From Liolophura sinensis (Eukaryota > Mollusca > Polyplacophora > Chitonida > Chitonidae): 64,000 nt of DNA. Shown here one piece after another: positions 22,234 through 33,338 of the stretch. The DNA lies in assembly GCF_032854445.1 (NCBI RefSeq), contig NC_088298.1, positions 1,537,474 to 1,601,473 on the forward strand. The letters run 5' to 3'. The notes below the pieces were generated by a model, which was not told the origin of the DNA, ran no database searches, and was given only the letters and a program-made list of their open reading frames with translations. Position 1 is the first letter of the stretch, and every line of letters begins with the position of its first letter. Position numbers and translations under genes: made by a program.

Positions 22234-22247
22234 TCTGAAAAAAGACT
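22234..22247 (-). promoter_or_regulatory. candidate 3' splice site in arginine kinase 5' UTR
   Basis: On the minus strand CAGTCTTTTTTCAG precedes ATCACAGAG, 138 bases upstream of the ATG. It is a strong acceptor match and suggests a 5' UTR intron although the CDS itself is uninterrupted. No donor was located. Confidence 0.4.
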
Positions 22248-22259
22248 GAGGTGTGTTCA

Positions 22260-23385
22260 TGCGCTAGAGGGCATATCGACCTGCAAGTGCAGCATTCATC
22301 ACGTGACGTCTGACCTCGCACAGCGCCTTCAGCTTCATAACGCTTCATGCAGTTCTCACAGAATCCAATATCTGTGTTGAACTCACCATCAGAGATTCCG
22401 TTGGCTGTGTATGCAAAGTGGATTAAATTGGCTCAATGTAGTCGCTTATCTGAAAGAAAGAGACAGGCAAACAGAAATATATATGCATAGAAGTTTGAAA
22501 AATAAAATAAAATTCTTTACTAGATCAAGTTTATAAGGATGGATTAGCTGAAACAGGTGCCTCCTGACCGGAAGGAATTTTCGCCTGTTTGCTCATACCT
22601 GCTGCGTATCTTGAAGACCATCGCATGCGTCTTGTCGCACACTCATCCAATATGGGGTTTCGGTAAACATGGTCGATAAAACATAAAATCAAATTGAAAT
22701 CAAATTGAAATCAAATGTGACATGAAAATTATTTTCTCACCCAAAAGCAGTATAGACTTTAGATAGTATAGTATAGTTATTCGTTTTACATTATATAGCA
22801 AAAAAACTCGTCACTTAACGTGTTGTAAAGCATACATGAATAACCTGATGGGTACAGCAGTATTTTAATCAAGTTGCGAATGTTAAGGCAGTCTCTTTTT
22901 TCCAGGCTTTTTTTCAGTTCATTATTTCTTTCTTCCTTTTGAGGCTTTAAATCGAATGATGAAATGTTTTGTAACGCATATAAATTTACATCGAGGATCC
23001 ACTATTGCCTAAATATCCATGAAGAAAAGAAATCTGACCAGCCAGGAAAGTTCACAATAAGTTCATGAATATCCCGGCTTAAGTTTTCTCAGGTCAGTGA
23101 ACACATAAATGGGCGTTTGACCTCAGCCAGGATATTGTTTTAATGCCAAAGTTGTGCCCCTTGAATGACAATGTAACCGATTTACACACAAAGACAGACT
23201 GCAACTATCGCCTTGCGAGGTTCTCGTTGTGTGGATGGCCTTCTGTGTCCGGGTCAGGTCAGGTAGCCCCCGTTGTGGTCAGGTGCGATCAGCCATTTTG
23301 GACACGGGTCAGTGGTTTGTAAGGACAGAGGTTTTGTCTGCGCAGTTAACCGCATCGGAAAACAACGCTAACTTTGATCCGGTTT
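22260..23385. other. upstream flank of arginine kinase, no gene recognised
   Basis: It could hold the promoter and a non-coding first exon of the minus-strand arginine kinase. I see no ORF, mobile element or clear promoter motif. Confidence 0.45.
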
Positions 23386-23387
23386 AT

Positions 23388-23465
23388 TTATTCATTTATT
23401 TATTTATTTATTTGATTAATGCTTTACTAGCTAGCGCGCTACTCAACTGAGCCACGGAGGCCCCT
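23388..23465 (-). mobile_element. SINE family A with internal deletion
   Basis: The tail complement (TTATTTATTTGATTAATGCTTTA) joins directly to the head complement (AGCGCGCTACTCAACTGAGC CACGGAGGCCCC); the roughly 180-bp core is missing. Confidence 0.8.
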
Positions 23466-23525
23466 GATCCGGTTAGTTACGAAGTTAAACTTCCTTTAAT
23501 TACCTGCCTAATGTATTTGTACATG

Positions 23526-23923
23526 CATACTCTTACAGCGCATGCGTCGCTCTCCATCTTTCGCTTTACATCACTGCCACCAATAGGCACGCTTGACCTT
23601 TAGAGTCTGTGAGACGCACATAGGTTTGTTTAGGCTTAGCCTCATCACCTGTGTCCTCCCGCGGAACTATTTTATGAGCACTCATCAATAAAATTTTGTT
23701 AGGTTTTCGGTTAGAATCATGTTGTACATACTGTAGATAAAGCGAATGCATGTGTATAAAGTATTATTAGAAATGAAGTGTGCGTGGTTTCTGACATTAC
23801 CTGCCTCATAACCGTGACCCCAGTGACTTTGGCGTCGTTCAAGATTTCTGTACAAATTATGCTACTGGTGGCAGTGATGTAAAGCGAAAAGTAGGAAGCG
23901 ACGCATCCGCTGTAAGGAGTATG
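23526..23923. mobile_element. MITE with long terminal inverted repeats (copy 1)
   Basis: The left end CATACTCTTACAGCG through TCGCTTTACATCACTGCC is the inverted match of the right end GGCAGTGATGTAAAGCGA through CGCTGTAAGGAGTATG; arms are about 60 bp. The 280-bp interior has no coding potential. Interior sequence is shared with copy 2, so this is a family and not a chance palindrome. Confidence 0.85.
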
Positions 23924-23929
23924 TTTTAT

Positions 23930-25235
23930 ATATAGATCAAGCATCAGACTGAAATATAACGAGATTCCTAACCTAAGGGACATGAGTTCAACCCCGGCCT
24001 TGGACAACAAGTGATCGACGGTGCTCGTGTGGCCTTTTGCACAATCTAACGTTCAAGACCACTCAATTGTCTTCCACAAATATGGCGTGCAAGCCTGTGC
24101 GCCTCACGTGGAAAAATTCACAATAGCTTGCCAAAGGTCAGTGGTTTATCAAGGCATTCTGGATTCCTCTACGCATAATTCTGACCGCCACCATACAAAC
24201 CAATGAATGAATGATTATGTGTGCGTGTGTGAATGTATTTTGGGGGTTTTACGTCGCACACCCAACAAAAAATGTAAACCTTTGTTTAATAAATTTTATA
24301 CTAGAAGGTCACGAGTTGGAGATACTCTGTATATCCAACGTGGTGATTCTGTTCAACACGATGAGTGTACAGCCCCTAGCCCCTTCTCCATGCACAGTTT
24401 ATAACCGGAAAAATAACATTTGCGTCTTCTTCGTGTTGTTTTTAGAAGGCACCAGCCTTTCGCATCGTTACTGCTCAACTCACTGTTTACAAATCACAGG
24501 ATTTCCTGAATACAGCTCATGCTAAACTGCGGCTCTCACGCTACATGGTGGGTAGATAAATAAATACCTGTTCAAGCAGAGCTACGTCAAATTTCTCAGA
24601 TAATAGCTAGGGGGTTCCGAACATCGACCCTCCGCCGGAGCCATGGCCATGTGACAAGCACGGGGACAGATGGAGATGGCACGTTCCATGTATTTTTCGA
24701 GGTTGAACTAAGAGTGCGAGGTGTAAGAGTGAAGACTGACAGTTTTAATAGAACTGTGAACGTTCACGAGCTCCTACATGTAAGACGACTTTAATAAAAG
24801 CCTCCACACTAAATGTTGAAAAGAGCACGTCCCATGTCATTCTTCTTACAGCACATGTTCTGCTCTCCACGCTAAATATTTACATCGGGCGCATTCGAGT
24901 CCCTGAAATCGTGTTGATCCCCACACGAGAACGAGGTTTCGAATGCCAAAGTGTAACACGGGATCACTGTTTGCGAACAAGATTTTCACTCATCAATTCT
25001 CCAAGGTCAGAGCCGAGTGCAACAGGAACGATATTAAAATAAAGCGCCCTCTGTGTCCGTTTTGTACTTACACATTCGTATCAGCTGACACGAGAATATT
25101 ATATTTGTATTCACCCTTAATGCAACAACTAGACAAAGTTGGCCTTTGGAAACCGCGAAAGAAACGTGGACTACAAATCAGAATTTCACTAACAACAACT
25201 CAGAAATGGTGGCCATACTAAAAATATTTAACTGT
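23930..25235. other. intergenic sequence, no gene recognised
   Basis: Apart from a MITE end near 24843 I see only short unconvincing ORFs. Confidence 0.5.
24843..24896 (+). mobile_element. MITE end fragment
   Basis: CTTCTTACAGCACATG and TCTGCTCTCCACG then TTTACATCGGGCG follow the left inverted-repeat order of the MITE with many differences. Confidence 0.45.
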
Positions 25236-25237
25236 CA

Positions 25238-25437
25238 CGACGTCTGCCAGCATTATGGTGGGAGAAACCGGGTAGTGTCCGGGGGAAACCTACGATCATC
25301 CGCTGGTTGCTGCAGACCTTCTCACACGTTCAACTGGAGAGGAAGCCAGTATGAGCTGTACTCGAACTCTGGGCGACTGCATTGGTGAGAGGCTCCTGGG
25401 TCATTCCGCTCGTGTAGGACGGTAACACTCGGTCAAG
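25238..25437 (-). mobile_element. SINE family A copy
   Basis: Core and tRNA-like body are present (CAGCATTATGGTGGGAGAAA through CTCCTGGGTCATTCCGCTCG on the plus strand); the A-rich 3' tail is missing. Confidence 0.8.
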
Positions 25438-25469
25438 CCCCAGATATGTACACAGACACACTACTGTCA

Positions 25470-25590
25470 AGTGACCACATTTTACAGGGTGTATGTGACC
25501 AGATGTCAGTCCATTACGTTTTCAAGTGAGCGCATTTTTACAGGTTATGTGTGAGCAGATGCCAGTCACCATACTGTTAAATGGTCGCAC
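25470..25590. repeat. approximately 60-bp direct duplication
   Basis: Two diverged copies contain TTTTACAGG, GTGACCAGATGTCAGTC or GTGAGCAGATGCCAGTC, and a following CGCA. They immediately precede the 33-bp array. Confidence 0.6.
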
Positions 25591-25594
25591 CAAG

Positions 25595-26145
25595 GTCTTG
25601 GGGATGGTTAGTCCACCAGCAGGGGACTAGGTCATGGATGATGGTTAGTCCACCAGCAGGACCAGGCCTCAGGGATGGTTAGTCCGCAAGCAGGGACCAG
25701 GTCTTGGGGATGGTTAGTCCACCAGCAGGGACCAGGCCCTCAGGGATGCTTTGTCAACCAGCAGGGATCAGGTCTCGGGGACACTTAGTCCACCAACAGG
25801 GACCAGGCCTCAGGGATTCTGTCCACCAGCAGGGACCAGACCTCGGGGATTCTGTCCACCAGCAGGGACCAGGCCTCAGGGACACTTAGTCCACCAGCAG
25901 GGACCAGACCTCGGGGATTCTGTCCACCAGCAGGGACCAGACCTCGGGGATTCTGTCCACCAGCAGGGACCAGACCTCGGGGATTCTGTCCAACAGCAGG
26001 GACCAGACCTCGGGGATTCTGTCCACCAGCAGGGACCAGTCCTCGGGGATGCTTTGTCAACCAGCAGGAATCAGGTTTCGGGGACACTTAGTCCACCAGC
26101 AGGGACCAGACCTCGGGCATGCTTAGTCCACCAACAGAATCATGG
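25595..26145. repeat. 33-bp tandem array (30-36 bp variants)
   Basis: About 16 units of CCACCAGCAGGGACCAGACC plus TCGGGGATTCTGT. Left units are longer (GGGATGGTTAGTC variants); the middle units are nearly identical. Open frames on both strands (for example 169 codons from 25751) reflect unit length divisible by three. Confidence 0.9.
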
Positions 26146-26182
26146 TTTATGCGGAATACCATATACATCTGTATATCGGGTT

Positions 26183-26312
26183 TCATCAATCTGCGAATGG
26201 TTGTGGGTTTCCCCACAGCCCGTTTTTCCCTCCACCATAATGCTGGCCGCCGTCGTATAAGTGAAATATTCTTAAAAATGGCGTAAACCATCAAGCAAAT
26301 AAATATTATAAA
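26183..26312 (+). mobile_element. SINE family A 3' half
   Basis: It begins in the core (GCGAATGGTTGTGGGTTTCC) and has CATAATGCTGGCCGCCGTCG and a GCAAATAAATATT tail; the head is absent. Confidence 0.8.
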
Positions 26313-26523
26313 TATACCAGACCTTTCACCAGACTATGCGATTAAGCATTAATCCTTCTCTTCGCAGAGGTCTTTTTTTTTCAAAATCGGGCCATTTTCT
26401 CAAAACATCACAATTATTCTTGATTTTCGGATACTTCTATATTTCTGGTTGTACTCATAAACATTGGCTATAACAGAGTGTTCCGAAAAATTTTTTTAAA
26501 CAATCACATTAAAAGTCATTTTT

Positions 26524-26640
26524 GGGGTATTGGTGTTCTACGCCGTACTCAAGAACATTTCACTTATACGATGGCGGCCAGCAGTGTGGTGGGACTAAAC
26601 CGGGCAGAGTCCGCGGAGGAAATCCGCGACCATCCATTGA
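26524..26640 (-). mobile_element. SINE family A 3' half
   Basis: Plus-strand GTGTTCTACGCCGTACTCAA through GGAAATCCGCGACCATCC is the reverse of the 3' half. Confidence 0.8.
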
Positions 26641-27265
26641 ATGTTGACAGCCCCTCCATCTGACTACCGAAAAGAAGGCTAGCTGTATACAGCTGTTTTC
26701 ACTGTATACAAGGACTATTCGTACGCAGCTCACCCCAAGTACGGCCTTTGTTATTTCTACATGTATATGTAGCATGTAAAATATGACGTATGTAACCGGT
26801 GCAGCTGCTCTCTTCACAAAACTCGCGTGCGGATCTGATAAAACCACAGAAAAATCTTAACAAAAGGTCAACGCGGATTCTGGGCAGTACACGAAAGATG
26901 TTTGCATATTACTCTTGGAGATCCATGCAAAAATGAAATTATTAACTGAACACAAGGACAGATTGGCACACCTTCAAGCATCTATGTAAATAAATATACG
27001 CTTGAAATAATTAGTCACGATATCTCAGGCACCGTCTGACCGCATACAGGTTTCATATCTGTACATCCTCTTAAACTACACTCAACAAAATAATCTGTTA
27101 ATTTTAACAGAAAGTCTGTTGTCTGAGTGATGTTAGAATCTATTCTTTCATTTTGACTCATATTCAACATCATATCTTGGTACTTTAATAAAAGCTTTAT
27201 GTTGAATTAATAGAATATGTGTACGCGCTGTGTTTATCATAGCAGCCTACTGCAATGCGAGAAGA

Positions 27266-27526
27266 TTTATTTATTTGTTTGATACGTGTTTTACGCCATA
27301 CTCAAGAATATTTCACTTCTACCACGGCGGCCAACATTATGGTGGATGGAAACCGGGCGGAGCCCGTGGGAAACCCACAGCCATCCGCAAGTTGCTGTCA
27401 GACCTTCCAGCATACAGCCGGAAAGGAAGTCAGCATGAACTGGACTTGAGCTCACAGTATGAGGCCAACCCTGGGGTCATTTCGCCACGCTGGCACGCTA
27501 ACCACCTCGGCCAGGGAGGCCCCCGC
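27266..27526 (-). mobile_element. SINE family A, full-length minus copy
   Basis: It runs from TTTATTTGTTTGATACG through the core, GGACTTGAGCTCACAG, and GCACGCTAACCACCTCGGCC to GGAGGCCCCC. Confidence 0.87.
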
Positions 27527-28075
27527 AATGGCAGAATAACTTGCCTTAATAACAAAATACATTATAACATCACTCAGACAACAGATTTTACGATCCCATT
27601 ACCATAGCCTCTAATGTAGAAATTTCGCACTGAAGGAGTATTTCGACGTAACCTATGACAGAAAAACTTCACCAAACATGCATGTTACACAGGCTCCGAT
27701 GATCATCAGAACTGCTTGTTGCACCAGAACAGCGCTACGTGTGATTGCCTGTTGATGTAAAAAAGTCAGCAACAGTATGTGCGCGTGTCAACTGAGACTG
27801 CCCTTTCGTGCTGTCAAAATGTGGAACAGCAACGGGCGGACAACTCTATGTTGTATCGTTGATCGTTCAGATTTTCTCTGATATTAACAACCAACCAACC
27901 ACCATCACACACACACACAATCCGGAAGTTACTTTAAGATGTTGCTTTAAGTATATGTCGTATTCCTGTAGCTCAAGGCACTGGTTCTACCATCACTCAT
28001 AAACAACAAAAATCGACTTTCGTCTCAGCAGCAGATCATTCCACCATCGTCAGGTGTCAATGACGTCGACTCCAA

Positions 28076-28252
28076 GCTTAGAATATTTCACTTGCACCAC
28101 AGCAAGCAGCATTATAGTGGGAGGAAACCGGGTACAATCCGAGGGAAACCCACGACCATCCCTAGGTTGCTGAAAGACCTTCCCACGTAGGACCGGAAAG
28201 GAAGCCAGCATGAAATGGAACTGAACTCCCAGCGACCGCGTAACATGTTGTA
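28076..28252 (-). mobile_element. SINE family A copy, tail truncated
   Basis: AGAATATTTCACTTGCACCA through GAACTCCCAGCGACCGCG is present; both extreme ends are lost. Confidence 0.78.
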
Positions 28253-28511
28253 ATCCCGAGTTCACAACGGACAGTTAAGGGTTACTGATTAAAATATATT
28301 GTATATTAGATGAGCGTCATCTTCAGTTGCACCTTCTCTAGGGCTGGTATCTAGTGGCTTGTCCAGATGTGGTGTTCTTAAAACCACCTTTCGTTTTTGG
28401 TATTTTCCAGACCAGTATATAAGTATCAAGGTGATGACCAACGCGCTCTGCTACGGCTGTTAAAGACATACCGACATCTACTCTTTCTTCACGGTCGCGC
28501 TATGCTGAAGG

Positions 28512-28683
28512 TAAAGAGTGTGTGCTTAGGGCTTAACGTCGTAATCAACAATTTTTCGGTCATATGACGACGAAGGAATCCTTAGAGTGCACGTACGTGT
28601 GTAATGTATCTCCTTGTTGCAGGACGGGTTTCAACCCCTCTTTTATCTAGCGCTGCTTCACTGAGACGACTCACCGAAGGCAA
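28512..28683 (-). mobile_element. SINE family B partial copy
   Basis: The plus strand reads GTGCTTAGGGCTTAACGTCG, CGGTCATATGACGACGAAGG and GTATCTCCTTGTTGCAGG, the family B 3' half. It abuts a family A tail of opposite orientation, suggesting nested insertion. Confidence 0.7.
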
Positions 28684-28752
28684 GACTGCCGTCGTATCAG
28701 TGAAATATTCTTGAGTACGGTGTAAAACACCAATCAAATAAATAAATAAACA
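28684..28752 (+). mobile_element. SINE family A tail fragment
   Basis: GCCGTCGTATCAGTGAAATA, TTGAGTACGGTGTAAAACAC and an (AAAT)n tail, joined to the family B piece on its left. Confidence 0.8.
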
Positions 28753-28985
28753 TTGGGGCCGGTCTTAAAAGCAAACAAAACACTAAAATGAAGTATATAC
28801 CAGATGGAGGGCCATTAAACAATGTCCAAGAAAATAGTTCGATATACTTTTTAAGAATGTTTCCAGCTGAGTAAAATGGTCAAATGATCATACTGTAATG
28901 ATAAGTGTCCATTGAAACTCGAGTTTTTCTACATCAGATACATGTACACGCGCAGTTCCTGTGCATTTTAGTGTAGGGGTTTCTC

Positions 28986-29324
28986 CCATTCTCCTTACAG
29001 CGCCTCGCTCTCTATTTTTCGCTTTACATCACTGCCACCAATAGTCAAGTTTGACCTTTGGAGCCTGTGAGATGCACGTAAGTTTGTTTAGGCATAGCCT
29101 CATCACCTGTGTACTCACGCGGAACTATTTAATCAACACTCATCAATACAAGTGTACGAAGTATAATTAGTGACAAACGTTGAGACAGTTTGTTTCTGAC
29201 ATCACTTCCTGCCTTATCACCCCAGTGACCTCGGCGGTACTCAAGATTTCTGTACAAAATTTGCTATTGGTGGCAGTGATGTAAAGCGAAAGGTAGAGAG
29301 CGACCCATACGCTAAAAGGAGTGT
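28986..29324. mobile_element. MITE with long terminal inverted repeats (copy 2)
   Basis: The inverted ends match copy 1 (TTCGCTTTACATCACTGCCA left; TGGCAGTGATGTAAAGCGAA right). The interior matches copy 1 in order (TGACCTTTGGAGCCTGTGAG, CTCATCACCTGTGTACTC, TCAAGATTTCTGTACAAA). GGGGTTTCTC occurs directly on both sides (28976-28985 and 29325-29334), a possible 10-bp target duplication. Confidence 0.85.
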
Positions 29325-29329
29325 GGGGT

Positions 29330-29462
29330 TTCTCTCAGTCTTCTTGTGGCAGGGCGAATCCATGCTACCTAAGCGATGGCGCAACTGAACTATCATGCTG
29401 AAGACACCAGACAGGACACCCCAATCAGCCACATTATACGGACACCGGGCCAACCAGTCTGT
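29330..29462 (-). mobile_element. SINE family B middle fragment
   Basis: CTTCTTGTGGCAGGGCGA, CATGCTGAAGACACCAGACA and CACATTATACGGACACCGGG match the full family B copy at 44.8 kb. Confidence 0.65.
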
Positions 29463-29469
29463 GCTCTAT

Positions 29470-31220
29470 TCGAAACCGCGCAAATCCGCACACTTCACGC
29501 ATGTTTGTGCGAGTAAGGCGTCAAATGTCCGCATGTCTGCAGTCTCGCATAACCTCTAAAGTCATTTCGGGTAGTCAGTGCCTCTTTAAACAGCCATCAG
29601 AAATGCATACAAACGAATAAAAGTAGCTAGCCTTAATTGAACTGGAAAACACAAGTGTTAGTATTTTTTGTGGTCGTTTTTTTATGCCAAATCCGACCCC
29701 AAATATCAGACATATTCTTGTTGTGTCATTTGTACGCGTTATACATATGTTTAGAATGTGCGTGTCAGGACAAGTGCTCGGCTGTTCGAACATAACCAAT
29801 GTCAGCCTCAGCATAAAAGCCGGTCTCGGCTTTGACACTTCGGCAAAGAGCCAGGAATCAGAACCGCGATAAACCGACTGCTGTTGATCTTCTCCGTGGT
29901 GCAGAATTTGTCAAGATCGAAGCAGTTTTTACAGAGTCACAACAAAAAAGATCGAAGTCGAGAAAATGTGTTTAAGACAATGTTATATTTAATAGCGAGT
30001 ATGACTTAAAAGGTATAAAACAGTAGAATATTCCCAATGAATGAGAGTTGCTGCATCGAGACTTCTTTGACACTTTGGTTTACACATAACAAAAACACCT
30101 CCTTGCACGTTTTATAACGGTCATTTAAAACACGGCTAGATTAAACCAGCTGGCGTTGAACCCTTCCTCTCCCAATGGATGGCTTATCCCAAGGAAGTGT
30201 AGAGAGGGGGGATATTATACTCAGTTTCGGGGGACAGGAAGCAGGAGGAAAATGATATCAGTATTTTACTTTCTTCTTCTGACTGTCAGAATGGCTTTTC
30301 TCAGCATGGAAAATCATATTCCACGAGGACACAGTTCACCATTTCCATTCCAATCAATCAATCGATCAATCAAAACGTTTCCTGAAGAAGTGAACCTAAA
30401 AATCCATTTTTATTTTTGAAGGGAAATCTGTTCGATGTGCCATTTTTCTAAAATACAATGCATTTAGTCATTTCATATTCTACAGCACAGAAATAAATAA
30501 AACAGTTTCATTTTTTCCGGATCTTCTAAATTTCTTATGCCATTTATGGAATGAAATTAAAAGTACAAAAGGTTTTTTTACTTCAGTACAATTTTTTTTA
30601 CCAAATAATAAATTTCAATCATCAGAAAGATATGTAAGTAATACCAAAATTGTAAAAAAAAACATTTATCTGTGGAAAACAGTTTGTTTAAAACGTTTGC
30701 ATGTCTTATATGATGCAACAGACCCAAACCCTAAAAAAATGTAAACAAGGCTTTGTGACAGCACTGAAGTAAAAGAAAAGAAAAATTCCAACACATGATT
30801 TTGAAAACGTGAACAAATTTTTCACGGCATATATATCACATAGCGGACATTTTGGATACTTTGTGACCTGCAGGTCTAAGCCTTGTGAAACACTTCAGAG
30901 ATTCAGAGATGACACCGTATCCTTAGCAGCTGGGAAACCTGAACATTGGCAACAAAAGAACGGTACAGTTTCTATTGCACATTGTTCTTCAGGAAAGACA
31001 AGAGATAAAGAAAGATAGTCCTTGTCAACATCTGCAGTAATGTTTGTCAGTATGTAGAACGAAGGATCCGGTTTCACAGTTATCTGCTTCGGCCAAAGTG
31101 TTTTGCTGAACTAACTTCCTCACCATACTTATGTATTATGGCATTTGCATTGTTTCCTGAGAAACATTCCTTGTTTAACTTGAGCAAAAAAATACTGACC
31201 TGGCTGAACATTTCTAGTGT
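29470..31220. other. intergenic sequence, no gene recognised
   Basis: It is AT-rich with several short ORFs lacking recognisable domains. It lies beyond the supervillin stop and might include distal 3' UTR. Confidence 0.45.
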
Positions 31221-31225
31221 TGTGT

Positions 31226-31995
31226 AAACATGGACAGTGCCATAGTCAACGTGAAGACTGCCCTTTCAACATGGACAGTGCCATAGTCAACGTGTAGACC
31301 GCGCTGTCAACATGGACAGTGCAATAGTCAACGTGTAGACCGCCCTGTCAACATGGACAGTGCCATAGTCAACGTGTAGACTGCCCTGTCAACATGGACA
31401 GTGCCATAGTCAACGTACAGACTGCATTGTCAACATGGACAGTGCAACAGTCAACGTGTAGACTGCCCTTTCAACATGGACAGTGCCATAGTCAACGTGT
31501 AGACCGCGCTGTCAACATGGACAGTGCAATAGTCAACGTGTAGACCGCCCTGTCAACATGGACAGTGCAATAGTCAACGTGTAGACTGCCCTGTCAACAT
31601 GGACAGTGCCATAGTCAACGTGTAGACTGCCCTGTCAACATGGACAGTGCCATAGTCAACGTACAGACTGCATTGTCAACATGGACAGTGCAACAGTCAA
31701 CGTGTAGACTGCCCTGTCAACATGGACAGTGCCATAGTCAACGTGTAGACTGCCCTGTCAACATGGACAGTGCCATAGTCAACGTACAGACTGCATTGTC
31801 AACATGGACAGTGCCACAGTCAACGTGCAGACTGCATTGTCAACATGAAGTGTGCCACTGTCAACGTGCAGACTGTATTGTCAACATGACGTGTGCCATT
31901 GTCAACGTGCAGACTGCATTGTCAACATGAAGTGTGCCACTGTCAACGTGCATACTGCACTGTCAACATGAAGTGTGCCATTGTCAAAATGTATG
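31226..31995. repeat. 41-bp tandem array
   Basis: About 18 units of GTCAACATGGACAGTGCCAT plus AGTCAACGTGTAGACTGCCCT; the last four (after 31840) switch to an ATGAAGTGTGCCA variant. It lies 1.3 kb past the supervillin stop, in its 3' UTR or flank. Confidence 0.92.
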
Positions 31996-33251
31996 TAGAG
32001 TGCTCTGTCAGCAACTTGTACAATGACCTCTCAGGTTTGTGTGAAACTACGACAGCAGAAGTAAACTGTGTACGTTCCTCAAGAAAAAATCCCCACAGAA
32101 CTTTGCAAAACGCGAGCCTTCTGAAGTTTAACACTGAGAAAACTGTGTTTTGAAAATAGTAAAAAACAGAACAAAAAAAAGAAACAAAACAAAACAAACC
32201 CCCAAACAATCTAAAGAATGAAATGCTCAGAACAAGACATTCCGTCAATGTGGAGCTAAAATTCCATGGATGATGTGATTTGGCCTTGTATAATGTACAC
32301 AGTAATTCACTTGTACCGTTTGTGGAACAGTGGTAAAAAAGCTTTTCAATAATCAGCATTTGTGACGTTTTGAATTGTTACCTGTCGGTGACCATGTCCG
32401 TATTTACAATCATGATCTAAAGCAATGAGGAGACATGAGCCAAGTGTTCTATTGCACATTTACTCTATACATATGTCTAAAATATACAAGCCACACTGTT
32501 AGCAAAACTGGAAGAACCATTGGCCAGCAAAGGATGCTAAATGTCACAAACTACTCAAGGCGATCAGACCAGCGCCGACACACGCTTGTTGTCTCTCTTA
32601 CCAACCAGGCAAGATTGTTTCGGTAATTTGCGTAGGGTTTTACTATTTTCAAACTTCTTCTCCTATTTTTTTTTCTTCTCCTTACACTGCTTTAGAAAGC
32701 CAATTGCATATGTACATGCATAGTCATTTTATACAAATAAAAATGAAAGAAGAAAAAAATGTTTATACAAAATTACTCAATTCAATTCTGAATCTGTCCT
32801 GTACAAAAAGAGACTTTATATACAAAATATACGCGGCAAGGTGAATTCAGTTTCCAATGGCACCACGTTTAACCAATCAAATTCCACAGCAGTAATTTTT
32901 GTTTTCTTAAAATCAGCCAATCACGATCACAGCTTGCTTGTGGTGGGAGTCCAACAAAGATTGGGAGCATATAAAATTGTTGGAGAAGACGGAACGATCC
33001 CCCGATATGGACATTCCCAATAGGGCCAAAATGTACTAACGCAGGGAAGGCTCTGCCTCGGATTTGTAACGCCAACGGCAAATTGCACAATCATAACACC
33101 TACAGTCCATTATATCTTCAGCAGGGGGGTCAGCTTGATCGATGGAAGGCACAAACCTTTATACTGTCAAAATATTTCTCATGTATCACAGACGTTGCGG
33201 AAAGGTCAATAATTCAACTATTTTGCTTATCATTTTTGGTTGTGGTTTTCA
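31996..33251 (-). other. probable supervillin 3' UTR and flank
   Basis: No ORF of note is seen after the stop. An A-rich run at 32160-32205 and no obvious near poly(A) signal on the minus strand leave the transcript end unresolved. Confidence 0.4.
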
Positions 33252-33338
33252 TCAAAACAGTCCTACTTTTTGTTTTAACTTAGTCTGCTTCCAGCCAGGC
33301 AGCGCGTAAAAGTCATCTTTTGTCATGTTTAGGACCTC
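33252..33338 (-). CDS. SVIL: supervillin exon 24 (headpiece end and stop)
   Basis: It encodes [20 protein letters not shown] and ends KLKQKVGLF, then TGA: the actin-binding C-terminal headpiece helix in its canonical form. Acceptor TCTCTTTTCAG. Confidence 0.96.
   Translation of the reverse strand, partial: EVLNMTKDDFYALPGWKQTKLKQKVGLF

Noticed and set aside
25751-26260. 169-codon ORF with PPAGTRP repeats, possibly collagen-like
   Set aside because: No Gly-X-Y periodicity; it is the 33-bp array, with frames open on both strands.
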